Below, piece by piece: positions 1 through 8,750 of a stretch of 64,000 nt of DNA. Source of the stretch: Bacillota bacterium (GTDB lineage Bacteria > Bacillota > Clostridia > Oscillospirales > Ruminococcaceae); contig JAEWRN010000021.1 of the NCBI GenBank assembly GCA_023460035.1, positions 1 through 64,000 of the forward strand, read 5' to 3'. The notes below the pieces were generated by a model that ran no database searches, was not told the origin of the DNA, and saw nothing but the letters and a program-made list of their open reading frames with translations. Positions within the stretch are counted from its first letter, which is position 1, and each line of letters begins with the position of its first letter. A program made the position numbers and the translations under genes.

Positions 1-1
1 T

Positions 2-97
2 ATTCGCACTGCGTTTGGCTTCCGCAACACCGACAACATGATCGCCATGGTCATGCTGTCCTGTTCGTGCGTCCAACTGTTGCTCCCGGGCCGCTAA
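2..97 (+). CDS. C-terminal end of a possible transposase (partial)
   Basis: An open frame enters from the left edge and stops with TAA at 95-97, giving 31 residues that begin IRTAFGFRNTDNM and end LLLPGR. The R-x-A-[FY]-G-[FY]-R-[NS] stretch resembles the last part of DDE transposases of the ISL3 type, where a similar phrase follows the final catalytic region. That family match is from memory and rests on a short tail. Nothing in the following 300 bases looks like a terminal inverted repeat that I can pair, because the other end lies outside the window. It could instead be the end of an unrelated protein. Confidence 0.4.
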   Translation: MRTAFGFRNTDNMIAMVMLSCSCVQLLLPGR

Positions 98-123
98 GTT
101 ACCCACACAAACTACCGAAGCCT

Positions 124-153
124 CAAAAAACCGGGCGGCTTTGCCACCCGGTT
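124..153. terminator. bidirectional hairpin terminator
   Basis: A stem of AAACCGGGTGGC against GCCGCCCGGTTT with a three-base loop. Read on the minus strand it is followed by a run of T. It sits between the transposase-like tail (plus) and the minus-strand phosphatase gene, so it can end transcripts from both sides. Confidence 0.7.
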
Positions 154-306
154 TAAATACATTTGTATGCAGCACAAGCCGTAAAACGCGGCCTTTTTAT
201 TGTGGGGTACGGTACCCCGCCCCCCAAAGGCCGCAAAAGCCGGCGCCCAAGGCAATACAACCCCATTTTAGCCCGAGGGCAGGCCGCCCTGCCCCAAAAA
301 GCGCCG

Positions 307-1116
307 TCAGCCCTGTTTAGCAAGCAGCGCCGCCGTTGCGGGCAGCTTTGCGGTTACGGCCAGCAGGCCGGGCGCACTGGCGGGGGCTGCCGCCACCATG
401 TCGCAGTTTTCAAAAAAGGCCACCGGCGTGCCGTCAAACTGGCAAACGCGGCCCCCGGCCTCCTGCACCAGCAGTACCCCCGCGGCAAAATCCCACGGCT
501 TTAAGTTGCGTTCCACATAGCCCACCATGCGCCCGGCGGCCACATAGGCAAGGTCCAGCGCCGCGCTGCCAATGCGCCGCAAGTCCGCACAGGCGGCAAA
601 CAGCTGCTCAAACAGCGCAAAATTTGCCCCGGCAAGGCTGCGGTCATACGGGGCGGTGCCCACCGCCACCAGCCCGTCGGCCAGCGGCACTTCGCTGACG
701 GCCAGCGGCGTATCCCCTAAAAACGCGCCGCCACCTGCCGCGGCGTGGAACAACTCGCCTGTGAACGGGTTATACACCACGCCAAACACGGGCTGCCCGT
801 CTTGCAGCAGCGCCAGCGAAATGGCACTTTGGCCAAGGCTGCTCATCAGGTTGGCCGTGCCGTCCACCGGGTCCAGCACCCAGCACAGGCCGGCGGGCTT
901 TGGCTGGTTCACCTGTTCTTCACTGTAAAAACCGGCGTCGGGCCAGCGCGCCGTCAGCGCACCTTTTAGCTGTTCTTGCACCGCAAAATCACAGCTGGTG
1001 ACAAAATTGGCCCGCCCTTTTACCGTAATATCCCGCGCGAGGGCTTTGTTTAACAACAAACTGCCCGCCTCGCGCACTAAATTTAAAATGGTCTGTTGCT
1101 CTGCCGCTGTCAGCAT
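307..1116 (-). CDS. suhB: inositol monophosphatase family protein (SuhB-like)
   Basis: A 269-residue protein of the usual length for Mg2+-dependent inositol monophosphatases, which remove phosphate from inositol-1-phosphate or related sugar phosphates. The metal-binding residues are visible: E66-E67 in FYSEEQ, the WVLDPVDGTANL block with D82, D85, G86 and T87, and W208-D209 in PWDFAAG. The classical GEE is FYSEE here and the DGTxNF block ends in L, which are mild variations. It follows the Nudix and CorC-like genes on the same strand with 20 bases between it and the Nudix gene, so it is probably the last gene of that operon. The exact substrate cannot be told; family members also act on 3'-phosphoadenosine phosphates. 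Confidence 0.85.
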   Translation of the reverse strand: MLTAAEQQTILNLVREAGSLLLNKALARDITVKGRANFVTSCDFAVQEQLKGALTARWPDAGFYSEEQVNQPKPAGLCWVLDPVDGTANLMSSLGQSAISLALLQDGQPVFGVVYNPFTGELFHAAAGGGAFLGDTPLAVSEVPLADGLVAVGTAPYDRSLAGANFALFEQLFAACADLRRIGSAALDLAYVAAGRMVGYVERNLKPWDFAAGVLLVQEAGGRVCQFDGTPVAFFENCDMVAAAPASAPGLLAVTAKLPATAALLAKQG

Positions 1117-1136
1117 GGCGCGGCCCCCTTTACCCT

Positions 1137-1688
1137 TTAAAATTTGCCCGCGGTGTGCAGCGCGTTCAGCCGCAGCACAGCGGCGATGGTTTTGCCGTCC
1201 TGCAATTCGCCGCTCAGCGCCTGCTGCACCACACTTTGCAGCGGGGCGGTTTGCACCGTGACAAATTCGTCCTCATCCAAATGCTGCCGGGTTTCGTGCA
1301 GGCCCTTTGCGGCATACAGGTAAATAATCTCGTTGCAGTACCCGCACGAGGGGTAAAATTCGCCAAGCGAAATCATCTCGTCCGCCTGCACGCCAACCTC
1401 TTCTTCCAGCTCACGCAGGGCGGCGACGCGCGGGTCTTCGCCCGGCTCCAGCTTGCCGGCCGGCAGCTCTACCAGCTCTTTGCCGTACGGGTAGCGAAAC
1501 TGCCGTACAAGGTAAATTTCGCCCGTTTCGGTCAGGGCGGCCACGCAGGCGCCCCCGTTGTGGTGCACGACTTCGCGCGTGGAGGTGCTGCCGTTTTCCA
1601 GCCGCACGGTGTCTTTCGTCACCCGGATGATCCGCCCGGTAAAAACGGTTTCACTGGCAAGTGTTGTCTCGTTATGCATCGGTTTCAT
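1137..1688 (-). CDS. Nudix hydrolase, ADP-ribose pyrophosphatase type
   Basis: The protein holds a perfect Nudix box (G-x5-E-x7-R-E-L-x-E-E-x-G-V, from GKLEPGE to EEVGV) in a frame of about 183 residues. This matches the ADP-ribose pyrophosphatase group (NudF type), which cleaves ADP-ribose to AMP and ribose-5-phosphate. The frame stays open upstream to 1748, but that extension is a basic string inside the CorC-like gene. I prefer the ATG at 1688, or the ATG at 1679, behind a GAGG. Either way the start overlaps the end of the CorC-like gene by 8-17 bases, as expected for translational coupling. It lies between that gene and the inositol phosphatase gene. Substrate assignment is by family only. 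Confidence 0.85.
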   Translation of the reverse strand: MKPMHNETTLASETVFTGRIIRVTKDTVRLENGSTSTREVVHHNGGACVAALTETGEIYLVRQFRYPYGKELVELPAGKLEPGEDPRVAALRELEEEVGVQADEMISLGEFYPSCGYCNEIIYLYAAKGLHETRQHLDEDEFVTVQTAPLQSVVQQALSGELQDGKTIAAVLRLNALHTAGKF

Positions 1689-2907
1689 TGTCCTCGGTTT
1701 CTTTTTGCCCCGCCTCTTGCGGCTGTTTTTGGCAAAATACTTTTTCAATGCGGCGCTCGTTCACCTGCTCTACCCTTAGCAGCAGGCCGCCGTAAGCTAA
1801 ACTGACCGGCTCTCCCTGCTGGGGGATGCGCCCCAGCCGCGCGGTGATCAGCCCGCCCACCGAATCAAAATCATCCTCCGGCTCGGGGTCGGGCATCGGC
1901 AGGCCAAACCAGTCAAACACGTCCTCAAGGTCGGCAGCGCCGTCGGCCAAAAGGCCGCCCTCTACCGGGCGCAGCTCGTCGTCCTCGGGGTCAAATTCGT
2001 CCTCAATGTTGCCCACAATCTCTTCCAGGATATCCTCCATCGTCACAATGCCGGCCGTGCCGCCGTATTCGTCCACCACGATGGCAATTTGGGTGCGCTT
2101 TGCGCGAAAATCCAGCAGCAGTTCGCGGGCATGGCAGTTTTCCGGCACAAACATGGCCGGGCGCAAAAACCCGTGGATGGGCACGTCGGCGCCCGCGGGG
2201 TCGTCCACCAGGCTCAGCAGGTCTTTTACATATAAAATACCAATAATGTCGTCGAGGTTTTTGTGGTAGACCGGCAGGCGCGAAAAGCCGCCCTCAATGG
2301 CCAGCGGCAGCACCTCGTGTGCCGTGCGCGAATCGGCAATGGCCTTGACCTCGGTGCGGTGGGTCATGATGTCCACCGCGGCGATGTCGTCCAGCTCAAA
2401 CACGCCGGTGATCATCTCTTTCTGGCTTTCGTCCAGAAAATCGCCCTCCTGCACGTCGTCCACCATCGCCATCAAGTCCTGCTCGGTTACGGGCGCGCGG
2501 GCCGAAAGCCCGGCGGCGCGCAGCACGGCACGGGGCAGCAGCAAAAAGGGTTTGCCCAGCAGCGTTGCAAGGGCGGCGGCGCCTTTGCCTTGGGGCAGTG
2601 CTGCCGGCGGGTGGGCGGCGCCCAGCGCAAACAGCAGCGCGTCAAGTACGGGGCAAAGCAGCACGACCGCCACGGCTGCCGCCGGCAGCCGGCGCAGCCA
2701 GAGAGCGGCGGCAAACACGGCCCCGGCGCGCAGCAAAGCCGCCGCGGTGACAGTGCCCCACCACAGCGCCGTGATGCCCAGCAGCGCATCGTCGCCGCGC
2801 TGCCCCGGCCCCTGCACGTCGCGCAGCGCACCGGTGTGGTACACCGCAACAAGCGACAACAGATAAGTGATGCCACAGACCAGCAAACTCAGACCGTCCG
2901 GGTCCAT
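1672..2907 (-). CDS. CBS-pair membrane protein of the CorC/HlyC family
   Basis: A 411-residue protein. The first 130 residues contain several hydrophobic segments (LLVCGITYLLSLVAVY, AAAVAVVLLCPVLDALLFA) in place of a classical DUF21 domain. Then comes the family signature with DVQEGDFLDESQKEMI and DIMTHRTEV around residues 150-190, a CBS pair at about 175-295, and an acidic CorC/HlyC domain near the C terminus. Such proteins are annotated as hemolysin C or magnesium/cobalt efflux proteins; binding of adenine nucleotides by CBS pairs is family knowledge. The ATG at 2907 has AAGGGAG upstream. It is first in the minus-strand operon with the Nudix and inositol phosphatase genes and is divergent from nifJ. 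Confidence 0.85.
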   Translation of the reverse strand: MDPDGLSLLVCGITYLLSLVAVYHTGALRDVQGPGQRGDDALLGITALWWGTVTAAALLRAGAVFAAALWLRRLPAAAVAVVLLCPVLDALLFALGAAHPPAALPQGKGAAALATLLGKPFLLLPRAVLRAAGLSARAPVTEQDLMAMVDDVQEGDFLDESQKEMITGVFELDDIAAVDIMTHRTEVKAIADSRTAHEVLPLAIEGGFSRLPVYHKNLDDIIGILYVKDLLSLVDDPAGADVPIHGFLRPAMFVPENCHARELLLDFRAKRTQIAIVVDEYGGTAGIVTMEDILEEIVGNIEDEFDPEDDELRPVEGGLLADGAADLEDVFDWFGLPMPDPEPEDDFDSVGGLITARLGRIPQQGEPVSLAYGGLLLRVEQVNERRIEKVFCQKQPQEAGQKETEDNETDA

Positions 2908-3120
2908 CCCGTCAAAACTCCCTTACATCGGCGCAAAACGCCGTTTTTTGGTATCGCTGTCCAGATTTTATAGTATTTAAGGCCCGCTGTCAAACCCCGT
3001 TTTGCCCGCACCTTTGCGGCAAAACGCCCCTTGGCAGAGGAATTTCCCCAAATTGCCACATAATTAAGGGTAAATAGACGATATTAACAAGAATGGCCTG
3101 AGAAAGCGGTTTTTTGTTAT

Positions 3121-3148
3121 TTACTTATCAGGCCGAATTTGTTAAAAT
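3121..3148 (+). promoter_or_regulatory. candidate promoter of nifJ
   Basis: TTACTT at 3121-3126 and TAAAAT at 3143-3148 are separated by 16 bases in the AT-rich gap between the divergent CorC-like gene and nifJ. The -35 match is weak. The nifJ ribosome site AGGGAGGA follows at 3190. Nothing else is seen in the gap 2908-3206. Confidence 0.35.
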
Positions 3149-3206
3149 ATAGGTTGCGAGAGTGCAATCCATCACGCGATCAATTTTTTAGGGAGGAACT
3201 TAAAAA

Positions 3207-6200
3207 ATGGCAAGAGCTAAAAAGAGTATGGATGGCAACACCGCCGCAGCGCACGTAAGCTATGCGTATACGGAAGTTGCCAGCATCTACCCCATTACTC
3301 CGTCCAGCCCGATGGCCGACCAAGTCGACCAGTGGGCAGCTGCGCACCGCAAGAATATTTTCGGTGACGAAGTACGAGTAATGGAGATGCAGTCCGAGGC
3401 AGGTGCCGCAGGCACCGTGCACGGCAGCTTGAACGCTGGCGCGCTGACCACCACCTATACCGCTTCGCAGGGCCTGCTGCTGATGATCCCCAACATGTAC
3501 AAAATCGCCGGTGAACTGCTGCCGGCCGTGTTTCATGTGTCAGCCCGTACCGTTGCGACCCATGCGCTGAACATCTTTGGTGACCACAGCGACGTGTATG
3601 CCTGCCGCCAGACCGGCTTTGCAATGCTGGCCGAGTCCAACCCGCAGGAGGTCATGGACCTCGCCGCGGTGGCACATCTGTCGGCCATCAAGGGCCGCGT
3701 GCCGTTCGTGAACTTCTTCGACGGTTTCCGTACCAGCCACGAGATCCAGAAGATTGAGGTCTGGGACTATGACGACCTGAAAGACATGGTGGACATGGAC
3801 GCCGTTGCGGCGTTCCGCGCCCGTTCGCTGAACCCGGAGCACCCCACCATGCGTGGCTCGCACGAGAATGGCGATATCTTCTTCCAGCATCGTGAAGCCT
3901 GCAACAAGTACTACGACGCGCTGCCCGCGATTGTCGAAGAGTACATGGGCAAGGTCAACGAGAAGATTGGCACCAACTACGGCCTGTTCAACTACTACGG
4001 CGCACCGGATGCCGAGCGCGTCATCATCGCGATGGGCTCCATCTGCGACGTTGCCGAGGAAGTCATTGATTACATGACTGCCGCAGGCGAGAAGGTCGGC
4101 CTGGTCAAGGTTCGCCTGTACCGCCCGTTCGTTGCTGAAAAGCTGATTGCCGCACTGCCGAAAACCACCAAGAAAATCGCCGTGCTGGACCGCACCAAAG
4201 AGCCGGGCGCACTGGGCGAGCCGCTGTACCTCGACGTTGTCACCAGCCTTGTGCGCAACGGCGTGTCAATCCCCGTTGTGGGCGGCCGCTATGGCCTGGG
4301 CTCGAAAGACACCCCGCCCTCCAGCGTGTTTGCAGTGTACGAGAACCTCAAAAAAGACCAGCCGAAGGACAACTTCACCATCGGCATTGTCGATGATGTC
4401 ACCGGCCATTCGCTGGAGGAGACCGCTGCCCCCGACACCACCCCGGCAGGCACTGTTTCGTGCAAGTTCTGGGGCCTTGGCGGCGACGGCACCGTGGGCG
4501 CCAACAAGAACTCCATCAAGATCATCGGCGACCACACCGACAAATTCATTCAGGCATACTTCCAGTATGACTCGAAAAAGACCGGCGGCGTGACCATCAG
4601 CCACCTGCGCTTTGGCGACAAGCCCATCCGTTCGAGCTACTACATCAATAAGGCCGACTTTGTTGCCTGCCACAACCCGTCTTATGTCATCAAGGGCTTT
4701 AAGATGGTCAACGACGTCAAGCCGGGCGGTACCTTCCTGATTAACTGCCAGTGGACGAAGGAAGAGCTGGACCAGCATATGCCTGCCTTTGCAAAGCGCT
4801 ACATTGCAAAGAACAACATCCAGCTGTACACCGTCAATGCCATCGACAAAGCCATTGAGATTGGCATGGGCAAGCGCACCAACACCATTTTGCAGTCCGC
4901 GTTCTTCTCGCTGGCAAAAATCATGCCGGAAGAAGATGCGCTTCGCTTCATGAAAGAGGCGGCACACAAGTCCTACGCGAAGAAGGGCGAAGCCGTTGTC
5001 AACATGAACTATGCCGCCATCGATGCCGGTGCCACCGCGTATGTCAAAATTGACGTGCCCGCCGCATGGGCCGACGCAAAAGACGAAGGCGAAGGCAAAA
5101 CCCTCACCGGTGCTGCCCCGCTGGTCAAGCAGGTCAAGAACATCCTTGACCCGGTCGACATGATGGACGGCGACAGCCTGCCTGTTTCGGCCTTTGTGGA
5201 CCATGCAGACGGTACGTTTGAGCAGGGTGCTTCGGCTTACGAGAAGCGCGGTGTTGCTGTCAGCGTGCCCGAGTGGGATGCTGAAAAGTGCATTCAGTGC
5301 AACCAGTGCTCGTTTGTCTGCCCGCACGCGGTTATCCGCCCGTTCCTGATGGATGAGAAGGAAGTTGCCGCTGCCCCCTCGACCATGAAAATGGCCGCCG
5401 GCAAGGGCAAGGGCCTCGAGAGCTACCAGTTTGGCATCGTCATCTCCCCGCTGGACTGCATGGGCTGCGGCTCGTGCGCCAACATCTGCCCGGCCCCCGG
5501 CAAAGCACTGAAAATGGTGCCGCAGGAGAGCCAGCTTGTCGAGCAGGATTCGTTCGACTACGCCGTGGCGAATGTCACCAAAAAAGAGACGATGTTCAAA
5601 AAGACCACCGTCAAGGGCAGCCAGTTCGAGCAGCCGCTGCTTGAGTTCTCGGGCGCCTGCGCAGGCTGCGCCGAGACCAGCTATGCCAAACTGGTCACCC
5701 AGATGTTTGGCGAGCGCATGTACATCTCCAACGCGACCGGCTGCTCGTCCATCTGGGGCGGCGCCGGCGCGACCAGCCCGTACACCGTCAACCGCGAGAG
5801 CGGCTTTGGCCCCACATGGGCAAACAGCCTGTTTGAGGACAACGCCGAGCACGGCCTGGGCTTTGCCCTTGGCCAGAAGTACATCCGCGAGAGCCTGATC
5901 AATAAGGTCAAAGAGCTGCGCGATGTCACCACTGTTGACAGCAAGCGCGCTGCAATCGACGAATACCTTGCAACCCTCGATGACGGCGACGCCAACCAGA
6001 TCGCGACCAAGAAACTGGTTGCCGAGCTGGAGAAGGACCCGACCTGCGAGTACAGCAAAGAGATTCTGCCGAAGAAAGAATTCCTGTCGAAGAAATCCGT
6101 CTGGATCTTTGGTGGCGACGGCTGGGCGTACGATATCGGCTTTGGCGGCTTGGACCACGTGCTGGCTTCCGGCGAGGACGTCAACGTGATGGTCTTTGAC

Positions 6201-6746
6201 ACCGAGGTGTATTCGAACACCGGCGGGCAGGCTTCGAAGGCCAGCCAGATCGGCCAGGTTGCACAGTTTGCGGCAGCCGGCAAATCGATTGGCAAAAAGG
6301 ACCTCTCGCAGATTGCGATGTCTTACGGCTATGTGTATGTTGCGCACATTGCGATGGGCGCCGACTACAACCAGACCGTGAAGGCCATCAAAGAGGCGGA
6401 GAGCTATCCCGGCCCGTCGCTGATCATCGGCTACGCCCCGTGCGAAATGCACGGCATTAAGGGCGGCATGGGCAACAGCCAGCTGGAGATCAAGCGCGCT
6501 GTGGCATCCGGCTACTGGCATATGTACCGCTTCGACCCGCGCCTCAAGGCAGAGGGCAAGCCTGCATTTATCGTGGATTCGAAGGAGCCGACCGAGAGCT
6601 ACCTCGACTTCATCAAGTCCGAGAACCGTTATGCCCGCCTGCAGATGGCGTTCCCCGAGCGTGCTACCGAGCTGTTTGAGAAGGCCGCTGAGACCTCGAC
6701 AGACCGCTACGAGTACCTCAAAAAGCTCGAAACTTTGTACAAATAA
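3207..6746 (+). CDS. nifJ: pyruvate:ferredoxin (flavodoxin) oxidoreductase
   Basis: A 1179-residue single-chain pyruvate:ferredoxin oxidoreductase, which oxidises pyruvate and CoA to acetyl-CoA and CO2 and reduces ferredoxin. Domains run in the usual order. The N-terminal pyruvate-binding part has the YPITPSSPM block. Next come the transketolase-like and gamma domains, two 4Fe-4S motifs (CIQCNQCSFVCPH and CMGCGSCANICP), and the C-terminal thiamine diphosphate domain with GDGWAYDIGFGG and the conserved SNTGGQ block. All expected cysteines are present. Codon choice is strongly biased (GGC, CTG, AAG), which fits high expression. The start is fixed by AGGGAGGA nine bases upstream. It is monocistronic, ended by a strong hairpin. 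The small ferredoxin at 11.2 kb is a plausible acceptor. Confidence 0.97.
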   Translation: MARAKKSMDGNTAAAHVSYAYTEVASIYPITPSSPMADQVDQWAAAHRKNIFGDEVRVMEMQSEAGAAGTVHGSLNAGALTTTYTASQGLLLMIPNMYKIAGELLPAVFHVSARTVATHALNIFGDHSDVYACRQTGFAMLAESNPQEVMDLAAVAHLSAIKGRVPFVNFFDGFRTSHEIQKIEVWDYDDLKDMVDMDAVAAFRARSLNPEHPTMRGSHENGDIFFQHREACNKYYDALPAIVEEYMGKVNEKIGTNYGLFNYYGAPDAERVIIAMGSICDVAEEVIDYMTAAGEKVGLVKVRLYRPFVAEKLIAALPKTTKKIAVLDRTKEPGALGEPLYLDVVTSLVRNGVSIPVVGGRYGLGSKDTPPSSVFAVYENLKKDQPKDNFTIGIVDDVTGHSLEETAAPDTTPAGTVSCKFWGLGGDGTVGANKNSIKIIGDHTDKFIQAYFQYDSKKTGGVTISHLRFGDKPIRSSYYINKADFVACHNPSYVIKGFKMVNDVKPGGTFLINCQWTKEELDQHMPAFAKRYIAKNNIQLYTVNAIDKAIEIGMGKRTNTILQSAFFSLAKIMPEEDALRFMKEAAHKSYAKKGEAVVNMNYAAIDAGATAYVKIDVPAAWADAKDEGEGKTLTGAAPLVKQVKNILDPVDMMDGDSLPVSAFVDHADGTFEQGASAYEKRGVAVSVPEWDAEKCIQCNQCSFVCPHAVIRPFLMDEKEVAAAPSTMKMAAGKGKGLESYQFGIVISPLDCMGCGSCANICPAPGKALKMVPQESQLVEQDSFDYAVANVTKKETMFKKTTVKGSQFEQPLLEFSGACAGCAETSYAKLVTQMFGERMYISNATGCSSIWGGAGATSPYTVNRESGFGPTWANSLFEDNAEHGLGFALGQKYIRESLINKVKELRDVTTVDSKRAAIDEYLATLDDGDANQIATKKLVAELEKDPTCEYSKEILPKKEFLSKKSVWIFGGDGWAYDIGFGGLDHVLASGEDVNVMVFDTEVYSNTGGQASKASQIGQVAQFAAAGKSIGKKDLSQIAMSYGYVYVAHIAMGADYNQTVKAIKEAESYPGPSLIIGYAPCEMHGIKGGMGNSQLEIKRAVASGYWHMYRFDPRLKAEGKPAFIVDSKEPTESYLDFIKSENRYARLQMAFPERATELFEKAAETSTDRYEYLKKLETLYK

Positions 6747-6777
6747 ACACCTCTCTTAGCGTGATGGTGAAATAAAG

Positions 6778-6809
6778 GTGCCCGCCGGTAATTCGGCGGG
6801 CACTTTTTT
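6778..6809 (+). terminator. rho-independent terminator of nifJ
   Basis: Ten-base arms GTGCCCGCCG (6778-6787) and CGGCGGGCAC (6794-6803) with a six-base loop, followed by six T. Confidence 0.9.
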
Positions 6810-7179
6810 GCGCTTTTTGGTTTTTTGGCAGCGGCGGTTGCGGCCTTGCCTTTGGCTGCGGTGCGGCCCCAAAAAACAACGGGGCCGGGGCGGCGGGGCA
6901 ACAGGGCGCGTAGCCGGGCTGGGTTGCGGTGGCCTTCTTCCCTTTTTTAAAATTGTGCCGCCTGCGCTAGCAGCCGGTTGCTGTTTGCATATCGGCTGGG
7001 CCGGCGTTCGGCACGCGGGGTGCGGCCCTGTTTTGTGCGCTGCCCCTGCCGGTGCGGCGGGCATTGGGCCCGGCGGGCAAACCGGTAAAAAACCGCGGCA
7101 CAAAGCCGGGCGGGCGCAGAAATGCCGCAAGAAAACCCCGCGCCGCCCGCCACAGGGGGTGGGCGGCGGTGCCCGCTTG
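6810..7179. other. GC-rich spacer without a recognised gene
   Basis: About 370 bases of very GC-rich sequence with many GGC and GCC repeats. Frames are open on both strands only because stop codons are rare at this base composition. Their products are strings of Pro, Arg, Gly and Ala with no domain or ribosome site. I see no gene here. Confidence 0.5.
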
Positions 7180-7188
7180 TGATACAAT
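7180..7188 (+). promoter_or_regulatory. extended -10 promoter of the YitT gene
   Basis: TGATACAAT is an extended -10 element (TG-n-TACAAT) at the point where the GC-rich spacer gives way to AT-rich leader. It lies 60 bases before the YitT start. No good -35 is seen, which is typical for extended -10 promoters. Confidence 0.45.
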
Positions 7189-7248
7189 AAATAAACAAGC
7201 AGGCAGTAACCGGCTGTAATTTACAACAAAGAGGTGCGGGCGTCTGGT

Positions 7249-8121
7249 ATGAAAAAATGTGAACTTAAAACCGTGCTGGTCGATTTGTTTTACGACCTTG
7301 CCGGCAGTGTTTTGTTTGGCATCGGCATTTATACCTTTATGAAAGCGGCGGGCTTTGCGACCGGCGGGGTGTCGGGCCTTGCGCTGATCATCAACCACCT
7401 CACCGGGCTACCCATCGGCACGATGATGCTGGTGCTCAACATCCCCATTATTCTGGTCAGCTACCGCACGCTGGGGCGGCGGTTTTTGCTGCTCAGCTTA
7501 AAAACCATGGTCATTCAAACGCTGATTGTCGACCTTGTGCTGCCCCGGTTTCCGGTGTACACCGGCAGCCCGCTGCTGGCGGCGCTGTTTTCCGGCGTGC
7601 TCATCGGCGCGGGGCTGGTGCTCATTTATATGCGCGGCTCCTCCACCGGCGGCACCGACTTCCTCATTCTGTCGCTGCACAAGGTGATGCCGCACCTGTC
7701 GGTGGGGCAGTTTTCGCTGATGATTGACAGCGTTATTCTGCTCATCGGCGCGCTGGTGTACGGCAATATTGACGCCGCGCTGTACGGGCTGATTTCCACC
7801 TATGCGGCGACGCAGGTGATCGACCGGGTGCTGTACGGCACCGGCAGCGGCAAAATGGCGATGATTATTACGACGCAGGGCATGCAGATTGCCAAAAGCA
7901 TCAGCGAGCAGACCGACCGCGGGTCGACACTGGTGCGGGCAAAGGGCACCTTTTCGGGCGAAGAAAAGGACATGCTGATCTGCGCGTGCAGCAAAAGCCA
8001 GATTTTTAAGGTGCGCTCTGCGGCCCACGCCGCGGATGAAAACGCGCTGGTGATGATTACCGAGGTGGATGAGGTGTACGGCGAGGGCTTTAAGCCGCCG
8101 CAGGGGCAAACGACCCCGTGA
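7249..8121 (+). CDS. YitT family membrane protein
   Basis: A 290-residue protein with five or so membrane helices in the first 200 residues (for example VLFGIGIYTFMKAAGF, MMLVLNIPIILVSY, LAALFSGVLIGAGLVLIYM). A soluble C-terminal DUF2179 domain starts near MAMIITTQGMQIAKSISEQ. The helix segment with GGTDFLIL and the G-rich GFATGGVSGLALI are typical of the family. Its transport function is not established. I chose the ATG at 7249 because the AAAGAGG at 7228-7234 overlaps the GTG at 7234, which also opens the frame. It is a single-gene unit between an extended -10 promoter and a terminator. Confidence 0.88.
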   Translation: MKKCELKTVLVDLFYDLAGSVLFGIGIYTFMKAAGFATGGVSGLALIINHLTGLPIGTMMLVLNIPIILVSYRTLGRRFLLLSLKTMVIQTLIVDLVLPRFPVYTGSPLLAALFSGVLIGAGLVLIYMRGSSTGGTDFLILSLHKVMPHLSVGQFSLMIDSVILLIGALVYGNIDAALYGLISTYAATQVIDRVLYGTGSGKMAMIITTQGMQIAKSISEQTDRGSTLVRAKGTFSGEEKDMLICACSKSQIFKVRSAAHAADENALVMITEVDEVYGEGFKPPQGQTTP

Positions 8122-8136
8122 CAGTGACCGCAAAGC

Positions 8137-8170
8137 AAGGGTGGGGCAAAGGCCCCGCCCTTTTGTTTTT
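8137..8170 (+). terminator. terminator of the YitT gene
   Basis: GGGTGGGGC pairs with GCCCCGCCC around a short AAAG loop and is followed by TTTTGTTTTT. Confidence 0.85.
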
Positions 8171-8750
8171 AGGGGTAACGAGACATTGTAAAAGCAGAAA
8201 AAAGTGGTCACAAATGTCGGCTTTCAACATTTTCCACGTAGTTTTCAACACCGCCGTGGAAAAAACATTCCCCAGTTTCCCCAATACAACATTTTTCTGA
8301 AGCCGTTTTGTATGGGGCGCGTAAAGAGAATGTATATTCTGGCTGAATTTAGGCAATTTTCGACGTGTTTTGCGGTGTGGCATTACAAATGGTATAGCGG
8401 TTTTAAAACGAAATGTTGAAAACTCGGTTGAAAATGTTAATAACAGCGGGTTTACGGCCTACTTTTTCCACAGCGGGGGTGGAAAGCTGTGAAAGCTTTG
8501 ACAACTGAACGTTGAATTTGCGAAGTTTGTCGAGAGTGGTATACATTCTCAACAGTCGCCCAGCCGGTGGCAAAGCAGAACAAAAATCCATGTAAAAAAG
8601 ACAAGATTGACCGGTTTTCAAAAGTTTTCACAGGGTTTTCCACACAATAAACGGGTTTTAAACAGGCCCCGTGTGTAAAACGGTAGAAATTCGGGCGAAC
8701 TCGTGGTAAAATAAAGCTGTACCAAACAACCGCAAAGGAGGCTGTACAGT
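8171..8750. other. AT-rich spacer with a cluster of DnaA-box-like 9-mers
   Basis: 580 bases with no credible gene and much lower GC than the neighbours. Nine-mers close to the DnaA box TTATCCACA recur: TTTTCCACG at 8230, TTTTCAACA at 8242, TTTTCCACG on minus at 8255-8263, TTTTCAACA on minus at 8414-8422, TTTTCCACA at 8464, CTTTCCACC on minus near 8478, TTTTCACAG at 8625 and TTTTCCACA at 8636. The two TTTTCCACA copies match the consensus at eight of nine positions. Palindromic AT elements also occur at 8327-8340 and 8532-8550. Just before darA, TAAAAT (8707-8712) is a likely -10 element. The role of the cluster is unproven. Confidence 0.45.

Noticed and set aside
4266..6521. A 751-codon open frame on the minus strand opposite nifJ
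   Set aside because: It mirrors the nifJ codons; the product is a low-complexity Val/His/Leu/Gly string with no ribosome site. High GC at third positions keeps the opposite strand open.
6810..7180. Open frames of 130-140 codons on both strands in the GC-rich spacer
   Set aside because: Pro/Arg/Gly/Ala strings with no domain and no start signals.
8171..8750. Replication origin (oriC)
   Set aside because: The 9-mers are suggestive, but dnaA and dnaN are not adjacent, and no perfect TTATCCACA or clear unwinding element is seen. Kept only as a DnaA-box-like cluster.
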